A stretch of DNA of 64,000 bases from contig NZ_CP195793.1 in NCBI RefSeq assembly GCF_051466335.1, positions 620,001 to 684,000 on the forward strand, in the 5' to 3' direction. A program made the position numbers and the translations under genes. The notes beneath the pieces are model-generated. The model saw only the letters and a list, made by a program, of their open reading frames with translations, did no database searches and was not told the origin of the DNA. Below, one piece after another: positions 27,936 to 37,555 of the stretch (its first letter is position 1; each line of letters starts with the position of its first letter). This stretch comes from Planctomicrobium sp051466335 (GTDB taxonomy: Bacteria > Planctomycetota > Planctomycetia > Planctomycetales > Planctomycetaceae).

Positions 27936-28665
27936 CGCTCATCACGAGCAAGTTGAGGACTGGTTTCGAGTGACTTTGATGGTCGTTCAGTTGGAAATCA
28001 ATGGCTTATTCATGTCGAATATTCACATCATTTCAGCTCGAGATTTTCTCTAAGGTGATGTGATACAGAAACTAGTGATCCCTGTGAACGATGGTGTACG
28101 AGAGATTCTGCGTTCGGAAACTACTGAGACACAGTCTCAAGTTTGAAAGCAGCAACTGCCGATGTGTTCTCGCCGTACGAACTTCGGTCGAGCAGAATTT
28201 GCTAGTCCGATGGTCACCGGATACTCGCCGAGTCGCGACCCAATCTGAGACAATCAACCGCATCTACAGGGTGAAAAGCAGGACTTAGCGCTTTCACGGA
28301 TGCTGTCAAATCGTCCCTGACTGACAAGGCAACACAAACAAGTCCGGTTTGATGGAGTCCCAGCGCCTCATGAGGGTCATTCCGCGCAAGTATTCACACC
28401 ATTCGCAACGATGATAGGAGTCAACGTCCGAAGCATCAAGTTAGAGTTTATGGCGAGAATGGAACTGTGGTATTTACCGCATTTTCGGCCGTAACTTTTA
28501 AATTTCAATTACGTTACGGAATTCCAAATTTAGAGATTTTGGCAGCGGTCTACACCGAACTGGAATCCAGGCAAGTGATGATTTCTTTGCAGACAAAGCA
28601 GGGAGGATTCTTCATTTTCGGGGGTGTTTGCCAATGAGTTCCGACGCTTTGGGTGAAGCGGGTGG
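27936..28665. other. 730-bp region upstream of nuoA without a supported gene
   Basis: Short open frames on both strands here lack ribosome sites and recognisable sequence. It should contain the nuo promoter on the minus strand. A 7-bp inverted repeat CCGTAAC/GTTACGG (28489-28495 and 28513-28519) with an AT-rich centre is the clearest structure; it lies 150 bases past the stop of the 1088-residue gene and might be a terminator or operator. Confidence 0.4.
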
Positions 28666-31600
28666 CTAATTGTGAGGAATCTGCGAAACATCCGTTCTGG
28701 AAATAGGTTGCGATTGATTGATCTGGAGAATATTTGTCCAGTATTCGACCGCGTTTGTCCAAGCAATCGGGTGATCGACGCAGACGGGGAATTCCCCGAT
28801 AACCGTGTTGACCCCCGAAAGAGTCATTAACGCCTCAAGTCCGGCTCTGAGGATTGCTTGATTTTCAGCGTCGAGGTCCAACATCCATCCAGCGGGTTGG
28901 ATCGATCCGAGGAGCTGTCCGTCGACGAGTTCCCAGATCAACTTAGCGGGGTGGTTCAAGCGGTCAATTCGAGTCACTTCCGCTTCAATCCGATTGGTGG
29001 CGGCGTACACGGAACTCACGATGAGACGGGTTTCAGGGAGAAATCGGGCTTCTTCGAGGAGATTGAGAAGTTCACGTTCGACAAAATGGTGGATCGCTTC
29101 CTCGATGTGAAGAATTCCAGCCCTCTTTCTTTGAATCTGACTTTCATCGATCGCAGCGCGTTTGCGAGTCAGCCGACGGAGTTTTGTGTATGCCTTGGGG
29201 AGCGTTCCCGAATGGAACCCCGGCCGAAGCAGGCGTAGCATTGTTTCGCCGTGACTTCCAATCGCTTCAGGTCCCAGCGTGCGTCTGCGATTCGCCCCAT
29301 AGAGTCGCCAATTTTCTTTGAGTTCCCACACCAAGAAACCAAAAACCCCGGGGATCAGAAAAATCGTGATCCCTACGACCGACTGCGCCATTTTGCGGCC
29401 GAGGTAGGGGGTGAGTTGTGTGACGAATACGGGGAACGCAGGCAAAATCAGTTTGTGTGAGACCGTCACCACTGGAAAGTGCTTGATCGGATTGATCTGA
29501 GGTTCAACCAGCAAAGTGAAGATAAACACGATGACGTAAGAGACAAAGAACCAGACGACACCCATCGCCAGTTTAATTCCTCGCGTGATCGTGTTGTCGC
29601 TCGTTCGAAATCGAAGCCATTCATCGACGGTGTAAACGACCCGCTCCAATGAAATCATCAGCCATTCGAACGCGTCCAGAATCCATTGCACGACCGCTGC
29701 GAAGATGTGCATCTTCAATTCTTGCCACGCTCGAACGAGGAAGTCGATCGCCATTTCAGAGGCATATCGTCCTGCCGGAGAATTCCACAGCAGTGCGATG
29801 ACCAGTAAGACTTCCATCGCTGTTCTGAAACTCCAGATGTTGTCACCCCATAACAGGGAGAGCGGAGTCAGAAGACAGACGAACAGGACCGGTTCAAGAA
29901 CGTAGCTTCGCAGCACCGCAAAAGTGCGGCTCCCGAAGATGCGCTGCACGTATTCCGAGTTCAACAGGAACGAGGGAAGGTCAAGTACCAGTCCTCGCAG
30001 GAACGACCAGGCCCGTGACAGGACCGCTACGTTCCAGGCTCGAAAGTCTGAACGTTGGATGAGAAGAGAAATCCAGATTCCTAAGACCAGCACTCCGGTC
30101 CAGAGAGCCAAATCCGGTCCTGAGCTGACCTGTTCCACGACATCGTTGATGTGCGGCACTTCAACAGGATGAGGTGCAATTTCCAGTTCCGTATGAAGGG
30201 GATCATCAACGATAAAATGGTGAGGATCTTGCCCCTCAGGATGGCCAACGATCATCGCCTTCAAGTGATGAAGAAACTCCAGTATCAGGTAGGCTCCCCC
30301 GAATGGGATGAAGACATGCTGCGTCAGGAGTCGACCGACATTGGTTCCAAAGACGAGTGAACTGAGTGTTTGTGGCCAACGCAGGTAAATCGTGCCTCGG
30401 CGGTAAATTCCGTCGAGTGCAGTTTCGAGCTTGCGATCCGCCTGCAACATACAGTCACCAAATGCCAACTCCTTCAGCGAGGTGACATCGTTCAACTTCA
30501 TGTCATTCTTGGAGATCGAGTCTCGCAGGTCTCCCAGATTGAAATAGCTTCTCTCGACAATTCGATCGAGAAGCTCTTCGACAATCTTTCGACGGGCTAC
30601 TGTTTCAAGAATGTTCCTTGCGACAAATCCGACTTCATCGAACACGTTTTCGATGATGCCACGCATTCGATCGCGGGATCTGTGTTCGACTCGAGGGAGC
30701 ACCCCTTCGAGAAGTCTGGAAAGTTTGGATTTCTCAGCGGGCGTAATCGACGCCGTTCCGAGTCGCCGTTGAACAGTTCGCAAATGGCGAAGTGTGAGCA
30801 CGTCCTGCATCAGTGGAAGCGGTCGGCGAATGGGACGTTTTCCAAATGAACGAACCCATTCCACCAGATCGAGTCGATAGATTCCCCGTTCCTGTTCGGC
30901 ACAGACCTTCTGCAGGTCGTAAAGCAATCGGGCTTCGTTCGACCAGAATCCTTCGGCGGCAGGTGCAAGAAGTGGCCGTAATGCATCTCGCCAGTGCTCT
31001 GCCTCTTCAGCAGAAAGGCTAAACACTCGTTGCAGCCGTTGTGCAAATCGAGCCAGTTCCAGTTCTGCGGCGTCGAGTGCTTCCTGCTCGTAGCCGATGG
31101 GGGCTCGCCTAGCTGTCCGCAGGTAGGAGAGGGACGCTTTGACCCCGTTTCCGGTAGCAGCTTTCGATTCCGCCTTTGCCATCAGCACTCTGAAGGCAGG
31201 AACGCTGACGTTAGTGCTTGTGAGTCGATGGAAACTTTCGGTGGGCGATGTTTGAGAGGTCGTTGAGCTCGACTCCGCTGCGATTTCGTCCAATATTGGA
31301 TGAAATCGCTCGAAGAGTTGCTGGTGATCAATGTCGGTACTCAAGCTCTGGTCGACAAAGTCCCAGTCGCGAACTCCTGGGAAATAGATCGGTCTCAGGT
31401 GCGGGGCGAAATACTTTTGTTCGAGCGCCACCGATGCGAATTCGACATAGGTGTCCACTTCGTTGATCGGCTGGAAGAGCAGGTTCTCTCTCTGGAGGAC
31501 TTCGCGTATTTCGCAGAATTCCACCGGGCCAATCTTCGCGATTCGCTCAATAGACCATTCTTCGTCGGCCGAAATCCGAGCGAGTTGGCGATCGAATGCG

Positions 31601-31932
31601 AGATGCACACAGGAATGGAACAGATAGCTCAGGTATCTCTTGCGGATCTTCGGCCAAAGAGATTGATCGAGTAAATCTTCTTCATCTGGCTGAGAAAGTA
31701 GAATCACCCGCCGAGGAAGATCGATCTCCGGATCGACATTGAGTTCGTTGAGTTCGGCGAACGCCAGCAATCGATCTCGGTCGATCGTGTAGCTGAAATC
31801 GTGTGGGATCGCGAAGCGAATTCCCTGCAGTCGACGGTCCAGGCGAACAACACGTCGAAGGACCCGGGGCTCGACGAGATGAGCTGCCGGTTCAATTGAT
31901 TGCAACAGACGCTGTAATTCGCCTAAAGGCAT
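28666..31932 (-). CDS. Large multi-helix membrane protein of unknown function
   Basis: 1088 residues. Not recognised. Residues 1-530 are hydrophilic, mainly helical and Arg/Glu/Leu-rich. Residues about 540-870 contain six to eight likely membrane helices (for example VFIPFGGAYLILEFLHHL, LALWTGVLVLGIWISLLI, LAMGVVWFFVSYVIVFIFTL, SVVGITIFLIPGVFGFLVW). Residues 870-1088 are hydrophilic again and end with ISRTDVSQIPHN. No signal peptide, ATP site or enzyme motif was seen. The codon use looks like that of the neighbouring genes. Upstream (31933-32236) lies a gene-free stretch and then the tRNA; downstream is the region before nuoA. It may be an inner-membrane protein with large cytoplasmic domains at both ends; the role is unknown. 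Confidence 0.85.
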   Translation of the reverse strand: MPLGELQRLLQSIEPAAHLVEPRVLRRVVRLDRRLQGIRFAIPHDFSYTIDRDRLLAFAELNELNVDPEIDLPRRVILLSQPDEEDLLDQSLWPKIRKRYLSYLFHSCVHLAFDRQLARISADEEWSIERIAKIGPVEFCEIREVLQRENLLFQPINEVDTYVEFASVALEQKYFAPHLRPIYFPGVRDWDFVDQSLSTDIDHQQLFERFHPILDEIAAESSSTTSQTSPTESFHRLTSTNVSVPAFRVLMAKAESKAATGNGVKASLSYLRTARRAPIGYEQEALDAAELELARFAQRLQRVFSLSAEEAEHWRDALRPLLAPAAEGFWSNEARLLYDLQKVCAEQERGIYRLDLVEWVRSFGKRPIRRPLPLMQDVLTLRHLRTVQRRLGTASITPAEKSKLSRLLEGVLPRVEHRSRDRMRGIIENVFDEVGFVARNILETVARRKIVEELLDRIVERSYFNLGDLRDSISKNDMKLNDVTSLKELAFGDCMLQADRKLETALDGIYRRGTIYLRWPQTLSSLVFGTNVGRLLTQHVFIPFGGAYLILEFLHHLKAMIVGHPEGQDPHHFIVDDPLHTELEIAPHPVEVPHINDVVEQVSSGPDLALWTGVLVLGIWISLLIQRSDFRAWNVAVLSRAWSFLRGLVLDLPSFLLNSEYVQRIFGSRTFAVLRSYVLEPVLFVCLLTPLSLLWGDNIWSFRTAMEVLLVIALLWNSPAGRYASEMAIDFLVRAWQELKMHIFAAVVQWILDAFEWLMISLERVVYTVDEWLRFRTSDNTITRGIKLAMGVVWFFVSYVIVFIFTLLVEPQINPIKHFPVVTVSHKLILPAFPVFVTQLTPYLGRKMAQSVVGITIFLIPGVFGFLVWELKENWRLYGANRRRTLGPEAIGSHGETMLRLLRPGFHSGTLPKAYTKLRRLTRKRAAIDESQIQRKRAGILHIEEAIHHFVERELLNLLEEARFLPETRLIVSSVYAATNRIEAEVTRIDRLNHPAKLIWELVDGQLLGSIQPAGWMLDLDAENQAILRAGLEALMTLSGVNTVIGEFPVCVDHPIAWTNAVEYWTNILQINQSQPISRTDVSQIPHN

Positions 31933-32236
31933 TTCTATCCGTGACTACCGACCTGTCGACGCCGAATGGCTGAGATTGGATGACCAAGTAAATTATGACG
32001 AGTATGACGGGGTGCCGACTAGTCGCAATCAATTGGTTTGTCGAGTCTCCATCTGGTTTGACGAAAGCATACTCTTTATCAAAAGGGACTTCGGGAAATT
32101 TGGAAGAGATTTTCCCGGGTGAAGCGGTTACGGCAGAATGGTGCCGGAAGATGAAGCTGGAAATAAAGAAAGCCGAGACAAAAGTGTCTCGGCTTTGGAT
32201 TCATGCGCGGATCAAAGAATAGACCGTCACATTAAG
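31933..32236. other. Intergenic stretch between the large membrane protein and the tRNA
   Basis: Contains the tRNA terminator at 32169-32196 and presumably the promoter of the 1088-residue gene on the minus strand. A short plus-strand open frame at 31995-32222 has no recognisable content and runs through the terminator, so it is not called. Confidence 0.5.
32169..32196. terminator. Terminator downstream of the initiator tRNA gene
   Basis: AAAGCCGAGACA (32169-32180), loop AAAG, TGTCTCGGCTTT (32185-32196): perfect 12-bp stem. On the minus strand it is followed by CTTTATTT and lies 40 bases after the tRNA 3' end. Confidence 0.8.
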
Positions 32237-32310
<74 letters not shown>

Positions 32311-32439
32311 TCATGAGATTCCCATGGTATCGAAGGATTGAAAATTGTCGACCCACTTTTTCGACGGAATTTTCGGCATCAAACGGGACTGATCGGTGAG
32401 GCCGTACAGCACTGAAAATCGCTTCGACTGCTACTTCTA

Positions 32440-32458
32440 ACGTTGGAGAGTCCAACGT
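32440..32458. other. Small hairpin downstream of mutS
   Basis: ACGTTGGA (32440-32447) and TCCAACGT (32451-32458) are a perfect 8-bp stem with a 3-base loop, 33 bases after the mutS stop. No T tract follows on the minus strand, so a terminator role is uncertain. Confidence 0.35.
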
Positions 32459-32490
32459 CTCGATGTGGAATGCCCTCAGAGCGTCGGCGA

Positions 32491-35154
32491 CTACGGTTTG
32501 AGTTGTCCCTTGATGGTATGCAGCTTCTGGAGAGCAGCGAGCGGAGTCAATTCGTCGATGTTCAAGCTGCGCAGCTCGCCGAGTAGTGGATGTTCCGGTT
32601 CTTCGAAGAGGTTGAGCTGGCGTGAGTTCTTCTGCTTGCGTTCAGGGATCGTCACTTTGCCCACTTCGTCGTGATGATCGGATTCGAGAGTTTCGAGAAT
32701 GACTCCCGCTCTGGCAATGACTTCTTTCGGAACCCCAGCAATTCGGGCAACATGAATTCCGTAGCTGCGGTCTGCGGCGCCGGGAATAATCTTGTGCAAG
32801 AAGACGACGTCTCCATTCTGCTCGTGGACCGCCACGTTCCAGTTGCAGACGCGTTTGAGAGTTTGCGGGAGTTCTGTCAGTTCGTGGTAATGGGTCGCGA
32901 ACAGGGTTCTGCAACCGGACTTGTCGTGCAGATATTCTGTGATTGCCCAGGCGAGCGAAATTCCGTCGTACGTACTGGTTCCCCGACCGATTTCATCCAG
33001 TATGACGAGGCTGCGACTGGTCGCGGAATTCAGAATTCTCGCGGTTTCTGTCATCTCGACCATGAAGGTCGATTGTCCTTTACCAAGTTCATCGCTGGCG
33101 CCGACGCGTGCGAAAATACGGTCTGCGATGCCGATTGTCGCGGATTCAGCAGGGAGGAACGATCCCATCTGAGCCAGAATTGTGAGCAGCGCTGCCTGTC
33201 GAATGTAGGTACTCTTACCCGCCATGTTCGGACCGGTGATGAGGGCCATTACGGGTGGCGCACTCGACTGATTTTCTGACATCGAGACGCCAAGAATCAC
33301 GTCGTTGGGAACGAATTCCCCGGATGGCTTCATGCGATCCAGAACAGGATGGCGTCCATTGCGGATGTTCAGGACCGGCTCATCCACAATCTGTGGTCGA
33401 CAATAATTCGCGCTCACTGCAAGGGTGGCCAGGCTCGCGAGCACGTCCAACGTCGAGAGGACTTCCGCTGTCTGCTGAAGCTGTCGACAGTTTTCAGCCA
33501 CATTGGCTCGCAGCGTGATGAAGAGTTCTTGTTCGAGGGCTTTAGACTGGTCCTCCGCGCGAAGAACTCGCTCTTCGTACTCCTTAAGCTGCGGAGTTAT
33601 AAAACGTTCTTGGTTCTTCAGAGTCTGCTTGCGGATGTAGTCTTCCGGAACCTTGTGCATCTGAGCAGCGGTCACTTCGAGGTAATACCCGAAAACTTTA
33701 TTGTAGCCGACCTTCAGTGTGGAGATTCCCGTACGTTCCATCTCCTTCGTCTGGTATTCAGCAATCCATTTTTTTCCGCCGCGTGCCAGATCTCGCAGCT
33801 CATCAAGTTCCGAATTCCAGCCTGGACGGATGATGTTGCCGTCCGTCAATGAAAGTGGCGGTTCATCACTGAGTTGCTGTTCGATGTCCTGTCGAACGTC
33901 CGCGCAAAGCTCTAGTCGGGCCTCTAGCATGGAAAGCAGATTTGAAGATCGCGCTGTCAGTTTGGCTTTCAGTGCAGGGAGAATGGCCAGAGTCTGCGCC
34001 AATGCCGAGAGATCGCGAGGAGTCGCCCGAAACGTAGCGACTCGAGCGGACAACCGTTGCAGGTCGTACGCTTCTTTGAGCAGGTCGCGAATGTCGCGAC
34101 AGAGTTTGTTGTCGCGAACCAGTTCTTCCACAGCATCCAGCCGCCGTTCGATGGCGGAACGATCGGTCAGTGGATTCGAAAGCCAGTCTGTCAGAAGACG
34201 GGCCCCCATCGGAGTGCATGTTTCGTCCAGAATGCTGATGAGAGATCCGTCACGCTGCGCTTCGCGCTGGGTGCGAACAAGTTCGAGACTGCGACGAGTT
34301 GTTTCGTCGATCAATAAGCTTGAACCGCGCCGATAGGGTTCGAGTTTGGCAATGTGGCCCAGTGCGGAGCGTTGGGTTTCCTGAACATACTCCAGCAATG
34401 CGCCCGCTGCCGTGACGCATGCAGACTCATCATCTGTCAGGTCGAAACCTTCGAGCGTTTTCGTCTCGAAATGTTTGAGGAGGACTTCGCGACAGTGTTG
34501 TGCTGCGAACGACCAAGCAGGACGTTCGGTCACAATCGTTCCGTCCAGCTCCATCACGGTCGTGAAGATGGGCTGCGATCTTGCAGAATCGGGCATCAGG
34601 CATTCAGCAGGGCGAACACGTGCCAGTTCGTCCATGAATTCCGACTGCGGTCCAAATGGCCCAGTCTGGTCCCCGCTGGAAACTTCCATGCACTGAAATG
34701 TCCCCGTGGAGAGTTCCAGCCATGCAATTCCAATGCGATCCTTGATCGGGCAAACCGCTGCCAGAAAGTTGTTCTCTTTGGGATTCAGTAATCCTTCGTC
34801 CGTCAGAGTCCCCGGAGTCACAATGCGAGTGACTTCCCGTCGAACCATTCCTTTCGCGGTTTTAGGGTCTTCGACTTGATCGCAGATCGCAGCTCGATGG
34901 CCCGCTGCGATCAGTTTGCGAAGATACCCCTCGAGCGCATGAAACGGAAAGCCCGCCATTGGGACAGGATTACTCGACCCTTTATCCCGGCTGGTGAGTG
35001 TCAGTCCCAGAATCTTGGCAGCGATTTGAGCGTCTTCGTGGAACAGCTCGTAAAAGTCCCCCATGCGAAACAGCAGGATCGTTCCCGGCGTCTCTGCTTT
35101 GACCTCCAGATACCGTTGCATCATGGGAGTCAATTTTGCGTCGGAAGCAGACAT
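32491..35154 (-). CDS. mutS: DNA mismatch repair protein MutS
   Basis: 887 residues, cytoplasmic mismatch-recognition ATPase acting with MutL. The mismatch-reading motif GDFYELFHEDA lies near residue 31, the P-loop GPNMAGKSTYIRQ near 630, and Walker B with signature LVILDEIGRGTSTYDG near 710. The C-terminal helix-turn-helix dimerisation part and a tail (LEEPEHPLLGEL, LNIDELTPLAALQKL) are complete. Length agrees with MutS1. Monocistronic by position; mutL is not in the window. Confidence 0.97.
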   Translation of the reverse strand: MSASDAKLTPMMQRYLEVKAETPGTILLFRMGDFYELFHEDAQIAAKILGLTLTSRDKGSSNPVPMAGFPFHALEGYLRKLIAAGHRAAICDQVEDPKTAKGMVRREVTRIVTPGTLTDEGLLNPKENNFLAAVCPIKDRIGIAWLELSTGTFQCMEVSSGDQTGPFGPQSEFMDELARVRPAECLMPDSARSQPIFTTVMELDGTIVTERPAWSFAAQHCREVLLKHFETKTLEGFDLTDDESACVTAAGALLEYVQETQRSALGHIAKLEPYRRGSSLLIDETTRRSLELVRTQREAQRDGSLISILDETCTPMGARLLTDWLSNPLTDRSAIERRLDAVEELVRDNKLCRDIRDLLKEAYDLQRLSARVATFRATPRDLSALAQTLAILPALKAKLTARSSNLLSMLEARLELCADVRQDIEQQLSDEPPLSLTDGNIIRPGWNSELDELRDLARGGKKWIAEYQTKEMERTGISTLKVGYNKVFGYYLEVTAAQMHKVPEDYIRKQTLKNQERFITPQLKEYEERVLRAEDQSKALEQELFITLRANVAENCRQLQQTAEVLSTLDVLASLATLAVSANYCRPQIVDEPVLNIRNGRHPVLDRMKPSGEFVPNDVILGVSMSENQSSAPPVMALITGPNMAGKSTYIRQAALLTILAQMGSFLPAESATIGIADRIFARVGASDELGKGQSTFMVEMTETARILNSATSRSLVILDEIGRGTSTYDGISLAWAITEYLHDKSGCRTLFATHYHELTELPQTLKRVCNWNVAVHEQNGDVVFLHKIIPGAADRSYGIHVARIAGVPKEVIARAGVILETLESDHHDEVGKVTIPERKQKNSRQLNLFEEPEHPLLGELRSLNIDELTPLAALQKLHTIKGQLKP

Positions 35155-35237
35155 CGTGCAGAGACTTCAGGGTAAGAGGGACAGCTGAACTGAAAGGGAC
35201 TGGAACGCAGAGGGCGGTGATCGTTGCAAGAACTGCT

Positions 35238-35552
35238 TTAGTGCGAAGCGTCGTTCGAGTCTTGGTAGTGTGGGCTCAATTTTGAAAAGTGAATCAGCCA
35301 GTACACTGCCGCCACAAACACACCACCGATTAGGGTCGCTGCAGCCCAAATCGCTGGACCGACAAATACATTTCCCGGTCCCCCATACTCAGCTCGTTTG
35401 CTCGCAGCTTGATACACACCGATGCAGAAAGCGATCTGAATAATGAAGAGGCAAATGCTGGTAGAAATTGAAGTGACTAGCGAAAACAAACTGAATATGA
35501 ACAGGTCGGGGCTACCCACGACGATTCCTCCTAGGAGCGGGAAGAGAGTCAT
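35238..35552 (-). CDS. Small membrane protein, unknown
   Basis: 104 residues. Not recognised. Two likely helices: LVTSISTSICLFIIQIAFCI (about 26-46) and FVGPAIWAAATLIGGVFVAA (about 63-83), the second flanked by Gly/Pro and Trp. No clear ribosome site precedes the ATG. It lies between pyrE (46 bases upstream) and mutS in the same direction. Hydrophobicity pattern and absence of a competing gene on the other strand support it as real. Confidence 0.6.
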   Translation of the reverse strand: MTLFPLLGGIVVGSPDLFIFSLFSLVTSISTSICLFIIQIAFCIGVYQAASKRAEYGGPGNVFVGPAIWAAATLIGGVFVAAVYWLIHFSKLSPHYQDSNDASH

Positions 35553-35598
35553 TTCGCGTTCTGTTCGTTAAGGTGAATGGCAGTGAGGCAATGTCGCA

Positions 35599-36177
35599 CT
35601 ATTCCGCGAGCACGGGTGGAGTGATTCCAAAATCTTCAATTGTGAGCAGCGACTGGAATGGAATGTTGCGGGCAGCAAAATTCTTCGCACCCCCTTCCAT
35701 GCGGTCGATAATCGCGAGAACCTGAATCACTTTGCATCCGAATTCTTCGACGCGATCAACTGCGAGTAGAGAGCTCCCGCCAGTGGTGACGACGTCTTCG
35801 ACGATGGCAACCTTCATCCCGGGCTGAAGCGGACCTTCAACGAATTTGTTGGTGCCGTGCCCTTTGGATTCTTTTCGAACGAGGAATCCGAGGAGATCGC
35901 GGCTCTTGTCAGCAGCAGCCGAGAGGACGCCAGCCACAATCGGATCGGCACCAATTGACATTCCGCCGACAGCGTCAATTTCACCGGAGTCGAGCAGTTC
36001 CAGCAAACCTTCGCTGACCAGTTTCAGCCCGCGGGCGTGGAGAGTGATCTGCTTTCCATCCAGGTAATACGTCGCCTTTTTGCCAGAGGCGAGGGTGAAG
36101 TCACCGAATTTAAGCGCACGCTCACGGAACAGGTCGCACAAAGTTGCTTTATCGTACATGGTTCGAATCTCGTTCAT
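35599..36177 (-). CDS. pyrE: Orotate phosphoribosyltransferase
   Basis: 192 residues. It transfers orotate to PRPP to make OMP in pyrimidine synthesis. The PRPP-binding loop VAIVEDVVTTGGSSLLA is near residue 122, FTLASGKKATYYLDGKQIT near 27, and SKGHGTNKFVEGPLQPG (flexible catalytic loop with lysines and histidine) near 103. A start at the internal ATG 36159 (MYDKATLC) is possible and would match many homologues better; neither has a strong ribosome site. Its neighbours are not pyrimidine genes. Confidence 0.93.
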   Translation of the reverse strand: MNEIRTMYDKATLCDLFRERALKFGDFTLASGKKATYYLDGKQITLHARGLKLVSEGLLELLDSGEIDAVGGMSIGADPIVAGVLSAAADKSRDLLGFLVRKESKGHGTNKFVEGPLQPGMKVAIVEDVVTTGGSSLLAVDRVEEFGCKVIQVLAIIDRMEGGAKNFAARNIPFQSLLTIEDFGITPPVLAE

Positions 36178-36236
36178 CTGGGTGTCAATTGCGGCTTCAT
36201 GCTAACGCGTTCGAAGCGAATTGGAAGTGGTCGATT

Positions 36237-37460
36237 TCAGGGAGAAGGCTCTTCGATTTTTCGATTTTGGGCGGGATATAAATCGATGTGCATGCCATCA
36301 ATCTGGTAGGCAAGCCCTAGTTGTTCGCAGGCAGTCGTTAACAGATCGTCGATTGAAGCCTTTGAGAGTTCCAGCGAGATCGCTTGATTGAGATCAATGT
36401 TTGCCTCTTTGGTGAGGGCCTCGTGTCGATCGAATTCGATTCCTTGTTCGGAAAGTTTGTCGATCAGTTCCGAGAAAGGGCGGTTGACGATTTTGATGGT
36501 GAATTGTCGTTTGGAAAGGGCGGTGTCGATGAGAGATCCGGTCACTTTGCGCGCAGGACGATTTCCCAATTCGATCGCGAGTTGGTCGTGGTGGTCGAGA
36601 GTCGTTGTGACTTTCACTCGATCGCTCAAAGCGGAGAATTTCGCATCTGGGATTTGTTTCTGAATCAGGTCAAGGACTTCCTGTTTCTTCTTTCCTCTGT
36701 AAGCGTGTTCCTGCTCGATTCGCGGACCTAAGGTCTGCGGGACAATTCTGAGCTTCTCGCCGTTCACCCATTCAAATTCCAGGTCGTATTGTGAGAGAAG
36801 GATGAGCAGCCTTGTTGCTAAACTTCCACTGGTGACGCTTCCTGCTGCCACGAGGTCGTGCGGAATCGCTTCCGGGTTCTCAATAGTGACGCGATCTCTC
36901 GCTGCTGTACCGCTGAGGATTTCACGAGGGGAATCGAGATCATTCCATCTGAGTGAAGTGCGCGACAGGAGTTCTGCTTGCCGAGTAGCGGGGATCTTCT
37001 TGTTTTTTCGAAGCTCCTGCTCTGCGAGTGCAATTCGTGTTCGAATCTCAGCTGCATTATCAGGTGTGGTGACAAACAGGGTGTCGCCGGTTGTAACTAC
37101 TTCGGCGGGAACGGGTTTCAGTAGTTCATTCAGTCCTGTGTCGAGGAATTCCGACTGGATATTGGAACTAATCAGAAATTGAGGGTCGATTCGTCTGTCA
37201 AGCAGAATAGCGACGTTTCGATCCTTGGAGATCGACTGCAGCAACGCTCGTAAAGGAGTGAAATCTCGGCTGAGGAGGAGCGGTCGATTGATCACCTTGG
37301 CGAATTCGACTCCGGCCCGGAAATTCACAGGTGGGGCAGAGAATGCTGACCACGTCAGGGTCAATACGACGAGAATAGTGCACGCGAGTGGCACCGGTCC
37401 GACAGGATCCGAGAGGTACCGAATGAGCTTCGACAACGGGTGTGGATTCGTACTGGTCAA
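36237..37460 (-). CDS. Exported protein with STN (secretin N-terminal-like) repeats
   Basis: 407 residues. A hydrophobic anchor at about 23-43 (VPLACTILVVLTLTWSAFSA) follows a basic N-terminus, so it is exported or membrane-anchored. Three repeats of an STN-like pattern are visible: TPLRALLQSISKDRNVAILL with LLKPVPAEVVTTGDTLFV; LATRLLILLSQYDLEFEWV; and FSELIDKLSEQGIEFDRHEA with LLTTACEQLGLAYQIDG. STN domains occur at the N-terminus of secretins and TonB receptors, but no barrel follows here. Close relatives exist in planctomycetes as far as I recall. It is transcribed divergently from gmk with 95 bases between; its function is unknown. Confidence 0.7.
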   Translation of the reverse strand: MTSTNPHPLSKLIRYLSDPVGPVPLACTILVVLTLTWSAFSAPPVNFRAGVEFAKVINRPLLLSRDFTPLRALLQSISKDRNVAILLDRRIDPQFLISSNIQSEFLDTGLNELLKPVPAEVVTTGDTLFVTTPDNAAEIRTRIALAEQELRKNKKIPATRQAELLSRTSLRWNDLDSPREILSGTAARDRVTIENPEAIPHDLVAAGSVTSGSLATRLLILLSQYDLEFEWVNGEKLRIVPQTLGPRIEQEHAYRGKKKQEVLDLIQKQIPDAKFSALSDRVKVTTTLDHHDQLAIELGNRPARKVTGSLIDTALSKRQFTIKIVNRPFSELIDKLSEQGIEFDRHEALTKEANIDLNQAISLELSKASIDDLLTTACEQLGLAYQIDGMHIDLYPAQNRKIEEPSP

Positions 37461-37555
37461 GGTTCGACGACTCCCTGCCGCTTGGAATGTGATCTGCGAA
37501 ACGGTACAGTTTCCGGAATTCTCACAGCCTATCCCGTTGAGCCGTTCTGAAACAA

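Noticed and set aside
28072..28288. Pair of short open frames before nuoA (63 and 65 residues)
   Set aside because: They overlap each other on opposite strands and show no signal, motif or ribosome site.
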